64,000 bases of DNA, from the NCBI GenBank assembly GCA_009837355.1, contig VXTR01000068.1:1-64000 (forward strand), read 5' to 3'. A program made the translations under genes and the position numbers. Source of the DNA: Chloroflexota bacterium (GTDB taxonomy: Bacteria > Chloroflexota > Dehalococcoidia > Lucifugimonadales > UBA3495). Each line of letters opens with the position of its first letter. The stretch's first letter is position 1. The notes beneath the pieces are model-generated. The model was not told where the DNA came from and did no database searches. It was given only the letters and a program-made list of their open reading frames with translations. Shown here piece after piece: positions 61,974 through 64,000 of the stretch.

Positions 61974-63047
61974 CTAGAGGCGACCGCCGCCACCGGCAAC
62001 CCGTTCGTTGACCCCGTAGAACAGCGGGGTCTGCTTCTGGAAGACCTGGATGCGCGAGCGGGCAGTTTCAACCACGAAGATGCGCCCCTCGTCATCGCAC
62101 TCGACGGCAATGGGCCCCCAGAACAGCTTTTCCCGGTCCAGCCCCTGGGCAATCTTGCGCTCTTCCCACATTTCGGGATTCGCTTCCAGCTTGCCGATGC
62201 CCCACTGGGAGATGGTGGCTTGGCCGTAGGTCATGCCGGCAAAGGAGCCGTCAGGATGGAAAGCCTGCATCCGGTCGTTGTTCCAGTCGGCGACATAGAT
62301 GGCGCCGTCCCTGTCCACGGCCACGTCGGTGGGCCGGTTGAACTGGCCGGGGCCGTCGCCGGTCTCGCCGAAAGCCATCAGGAACTTTCCGTCGGCGGTG
62401 AACTTCTGGATGCGGTCGTTGCGCCAGTCGGCGACGTACACGTTGCCGGCCGCGTCGGTTTCAATGCCGAAGGGCATATTGAACTGTCCGGGACCGGAAC
62501 CGAGCTCACCCCACTGGCCGATATATTCGCCGTCGGCGCTGAGCATCTGAATCCGGTGATTGTTGCAGTCCACCAGATACAGCACGCCGTCCCTGCCGAA
62601 GACGAGACCGCTGGGTTTGTTCCACTGGCCGTCGCCGTCGCCGGAACGCTCCCACTTGGTGAGGTACTCGCCTTCCGGGGAGTAGATGCTGATGCGGTCC
62701 AGGTACTCGTCGGCCAGATAGACGTTGCCATTCGGGCCGATGGTAATGGCGGTGGGCCAGATAATGGCGCCGTCGGTGGCCACCGGTTCGCCGTCGCCCT
62801 GCTCGAACACGCCCTTGGCGAACTCGCTGATGAACTCCTCTCCCACGGTGCACATGGTGATGCGCTTGCCGTCGGGACGGTAGTCGTAGGAGCGGCTGGC
62901 GACGTACATCACGTCGTCTTCGGCGCGCGCCATGGCGGTGGGATTGCGGAAGCCAGGCCCGGAGAACTCGGCTCTGCCAATGGTGTGGCTGTATTGCAGG
63001 GAAATGCCGATGGTCGGCAAAGCCGTGCGTTCAATGGTAGTGGTCAT
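61974..63047 (-). CDS. NHL-repeat 6-bladed beta-propeller protein (paralogue)
   Basis: A 357-residue propeller, a paralogue of 22310: ISLQYSHTIGRAEFSGPGFR at the start parallels VQLQYSHTIGRGEQFGPGFT there. Blades include NKPSGLVFGRDGVLYLVDCN, NMPFGIETDAAGNVYVADWR and NRPTDVAVDRDGAIYVADWN. No signal peptide is present. The start at 63047 follows GGAGGAA. It lies downstream of a DUF1501 gene, 82 bases away, as in the first module. Confidence 0.9.
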   Translation of the reverse strand: MTTTIERTALPTIGISLQYSHTIGRAEFSGPGFRNPTAMARAEDDVMYVASRSYDYRPDGKRITMCTVGEEFISEFAKGVFEQGDGEPVATDGAIIWPTAITIGPNGNVYLADEYLDRISIYSPEGEYLTKWERSGDGDGQWNKPSGLVFGRDGVLYLVDCNNHRIQMLSADGEYIGQWGELGSGPGQFNMPFGIETDAAGNVYVADWRNDRIQKFTADGKFLMAFGETGDGPGQFNRPTDVAVDRDGAIYVADWNNDRMQAFHPDGSFAGMTYGQATISQWGIGKLEANPEMWEERKIAQGLDREKLFWGPIAVECDDEGRIFVVETARSRIQVFQKQTPLFYGVNERVAGGGGRL

Positions 63048-63097
63048 AAAGGTTCCTCCGTTGGCACGGATGGCGGGATTACAATCAGCAGGGTGCT

Positions 63098-63119
63098 GGG
63101 GCGAATACTTATTCGCCCC
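63098..63119. repeat. GGGGCGAATA palindrome
   Basis: GGGGCGAATA and TATTCGCCCC are perfect 10-base arms around CT, in the gap between the DUF1501 and NHL genes. Confidence 0.65.
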
Positions 63120-63129
63120 TGTGTACCGG

Positions 63130-64000
63130 CTAGACGAAGTTGAACTTCTCGAACTGGCCGTTGACCAGCGGCTGGGCATCCATCCCCATCCAGTTTTCCA
63201 GCAGGTCGGTGTAGATGCTGCGGAAGTCATTGTTGAAGTGGAGGTCGCCTTCCAGGAGCTTGTCCTCTTCCAGGGAGGGGTACTCGCCGTAGAGGCCGCC
63301 CTTCACGTTTTCGCCTATGACGAAGGCGACGCCACCGCTGCCGTGGTCGGTGCCGGAGCCGTTGTCGTGGACGCGGCGGCCGAACTCGGTGAACACCAGC
63401 AGGGTAACGTTGTCGCTGGCGTCATGCTCGCGCAGGTCGTCCATGAAGTCGCCGACTGCGTTGGAGGTGTTTTGCCAGAGTTTGGCGTGGGCCGCCAGCT
63501 CGCCGGCGTGGGTGTCAAAGCTGTTGTAGGGCGCCGTGGTGTACAGGATGCGAGTGCCGAAGCCGGCCAGGTGCACCTGGGCGATGTTCTTCATGTACTG
63601 GGCGACCACGTCGTCGCCGTACTCCACGGAGGAGCTGTACATTTCGGGAGCGGTGCTGAGGATGTCGGCGCCTTTCAGGGCGTCCATGCCGGTCTGGGAC
63701 AGGTAGTCCACGACGGAACTGCGCCCGATGGTGGGGGAGTACATCTTGGAGAAGATGTCCAGGGCTTCGGTGCGCTGCTCATCGGCCTCAATTCCGGTGA
63801 GAACGCCGTAGGTGGCCAGGTTGCCGACGGAGGCGACGGGCACGCCGGGGGCGGCCAGCGCACGGGGCAGGCCGCGGCCGAAGTTCACGCCGGTCAGCAC
63901 GTTTTCCTTGTTGGGGTCGATTTCCCGGATGGCGCGGCCCAGCCAGCCTTCGGTGCCCTGCTTGTCGGGCTCGCAGGTGTGCCAGATGTCCATGCTGCGG
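63130..64000 (-). CDS. DUF1501 domain-containing protein (5' end beyond window)
   Basis: The last 290 codons of a DUF1501 protein, closely similar to 21157: SMDIWHTCEPDKQGTEGWLG here, SMDIWHTCEPDKVGDEGWLG there. FDTHAGELAAHAKLW and FTEFGRRVHDNGSGTDHG are kept. The frame remains open to the window edge, so the start lies outside; a DUF1800 gene may lie beyond it, by analogy with the first module. Confidence 0.92.
   Translation of the reverse strand, partial: RSMDIWHTCEPDKQGTEGWLGRAIREIDPNKENVLTGVNFGRGLPRALAAPGVPVASVGNLATYGVLTGIEADEQRTEALDIFSKMYSPTIGRSSVVDYLSQTGMDALKGADILSTAPEMYSSSVEYGDDVVAQYMKNIAQVHLAGFGTRILYTTAPYNSFDTHAGELAAHAKLWQNTSNAVGDFMDDLREHDASDNVTLLVFTEFGRRVHDNGSGTDHGSGGVAFVIGENVKGGLYGEYPSLEEDKLLEGDLHFNNDFRSIYTDLLENWMGMDAQPLVNGQFEKFNFV

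Overview
The window is high-GC bacterial DNA whose gene content points to Chloroflexota of the SAR202/Dehalococcoidia type: flavin-dependent luciferase-like monooxygenases, CaiB/BaiF CoA-transferases, paralogous GMC oxidoreductases, DUF1501/DUF1800 proteins beside NHL beta-propellers, and several families of dispersed palindromic repeats. This placement is inference from gene content; no rRNA gene is present to confirm it.

Layout. (1) 1-5.5 kb: catabolic genes on the + strand (two luciferase-like oxidoreductases, a 2-hydroxyacid dehydrogenase, a quinone oxidoreductase, a methyltransferase), then a cupin on the - strand. (2) 5580-5655: tRNA-Thr(CGT). Its last 17-18 bases recur at 36367 and 38888, the pattern left by tyrosine-recombinase elements. 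The stretches 5657-36383 and 36384-38905 therefore look like two tandem insertions at this tRNA; no integrase gene is visible. (3) 5.7-19.4 kb: a mosaic of decayed mobile and defence-like genes. It holds an IS5 remnant, an excisionase-like HTH protein, a zinc-ribbon transposase-like protein, a broken PD-(D/E)XK nuclease, an ADP-ribosyltransferase-like gene coupled to a 67-residue gene, an MNT-HEPN protein, a NERD-like protein, a UvrD helicase remnant, and an ISNCY transposase pseudogene between two 411-bp inverted repeats carrying truncated IS110 5' ends. (4) 19.7-36 kb: intact cargo. This comprises a DUF1800-DUF1501-NHL operon, an MqnA/D-like protein, a dienelactone hydrolase, a DUF255 thioredoxin-domain protein, a Phd/VapC-type toxin-antitoxin pair, a DUF35/thiolase-like/double CaiB operon and two polysaccharide deacetylases. 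(5) 36.4-38.9 kb: a small second insertion carrying one GMC oxidoreductase, whose 524-residue paralogue lies just outside at 40.2 kb.

(6) 39-64 kb: ordinary chromosomal genes. These are a DAO-type oxidoreductase, the GMC paralogue, an amidase with a small partner, a CoA-transferase, an ABC-F protein, a methyltransferase, tRNA-Ser(CGA), a UvrD/PcrA helicase, a peptide-type ABC importer (binding protein and two permeases, no ATPase), a zinc alcohol dehydrogenase, a GrdB-family gene read through an in-frame UGA (a probable selenoprotein), two MscS channels, a sirtuin, RecF, a Fur-family regulator, and a second NHL/DUF1501 module running off the window edge.

The observations most worth following are the unrecognised selenoprotein with a SECIS-like hairpin, the triple tRNA-Thr attachment structure, the cassette-like palindromes flanking the ART and MNT-HEPN modules, and the 411-bp inverted repeat.
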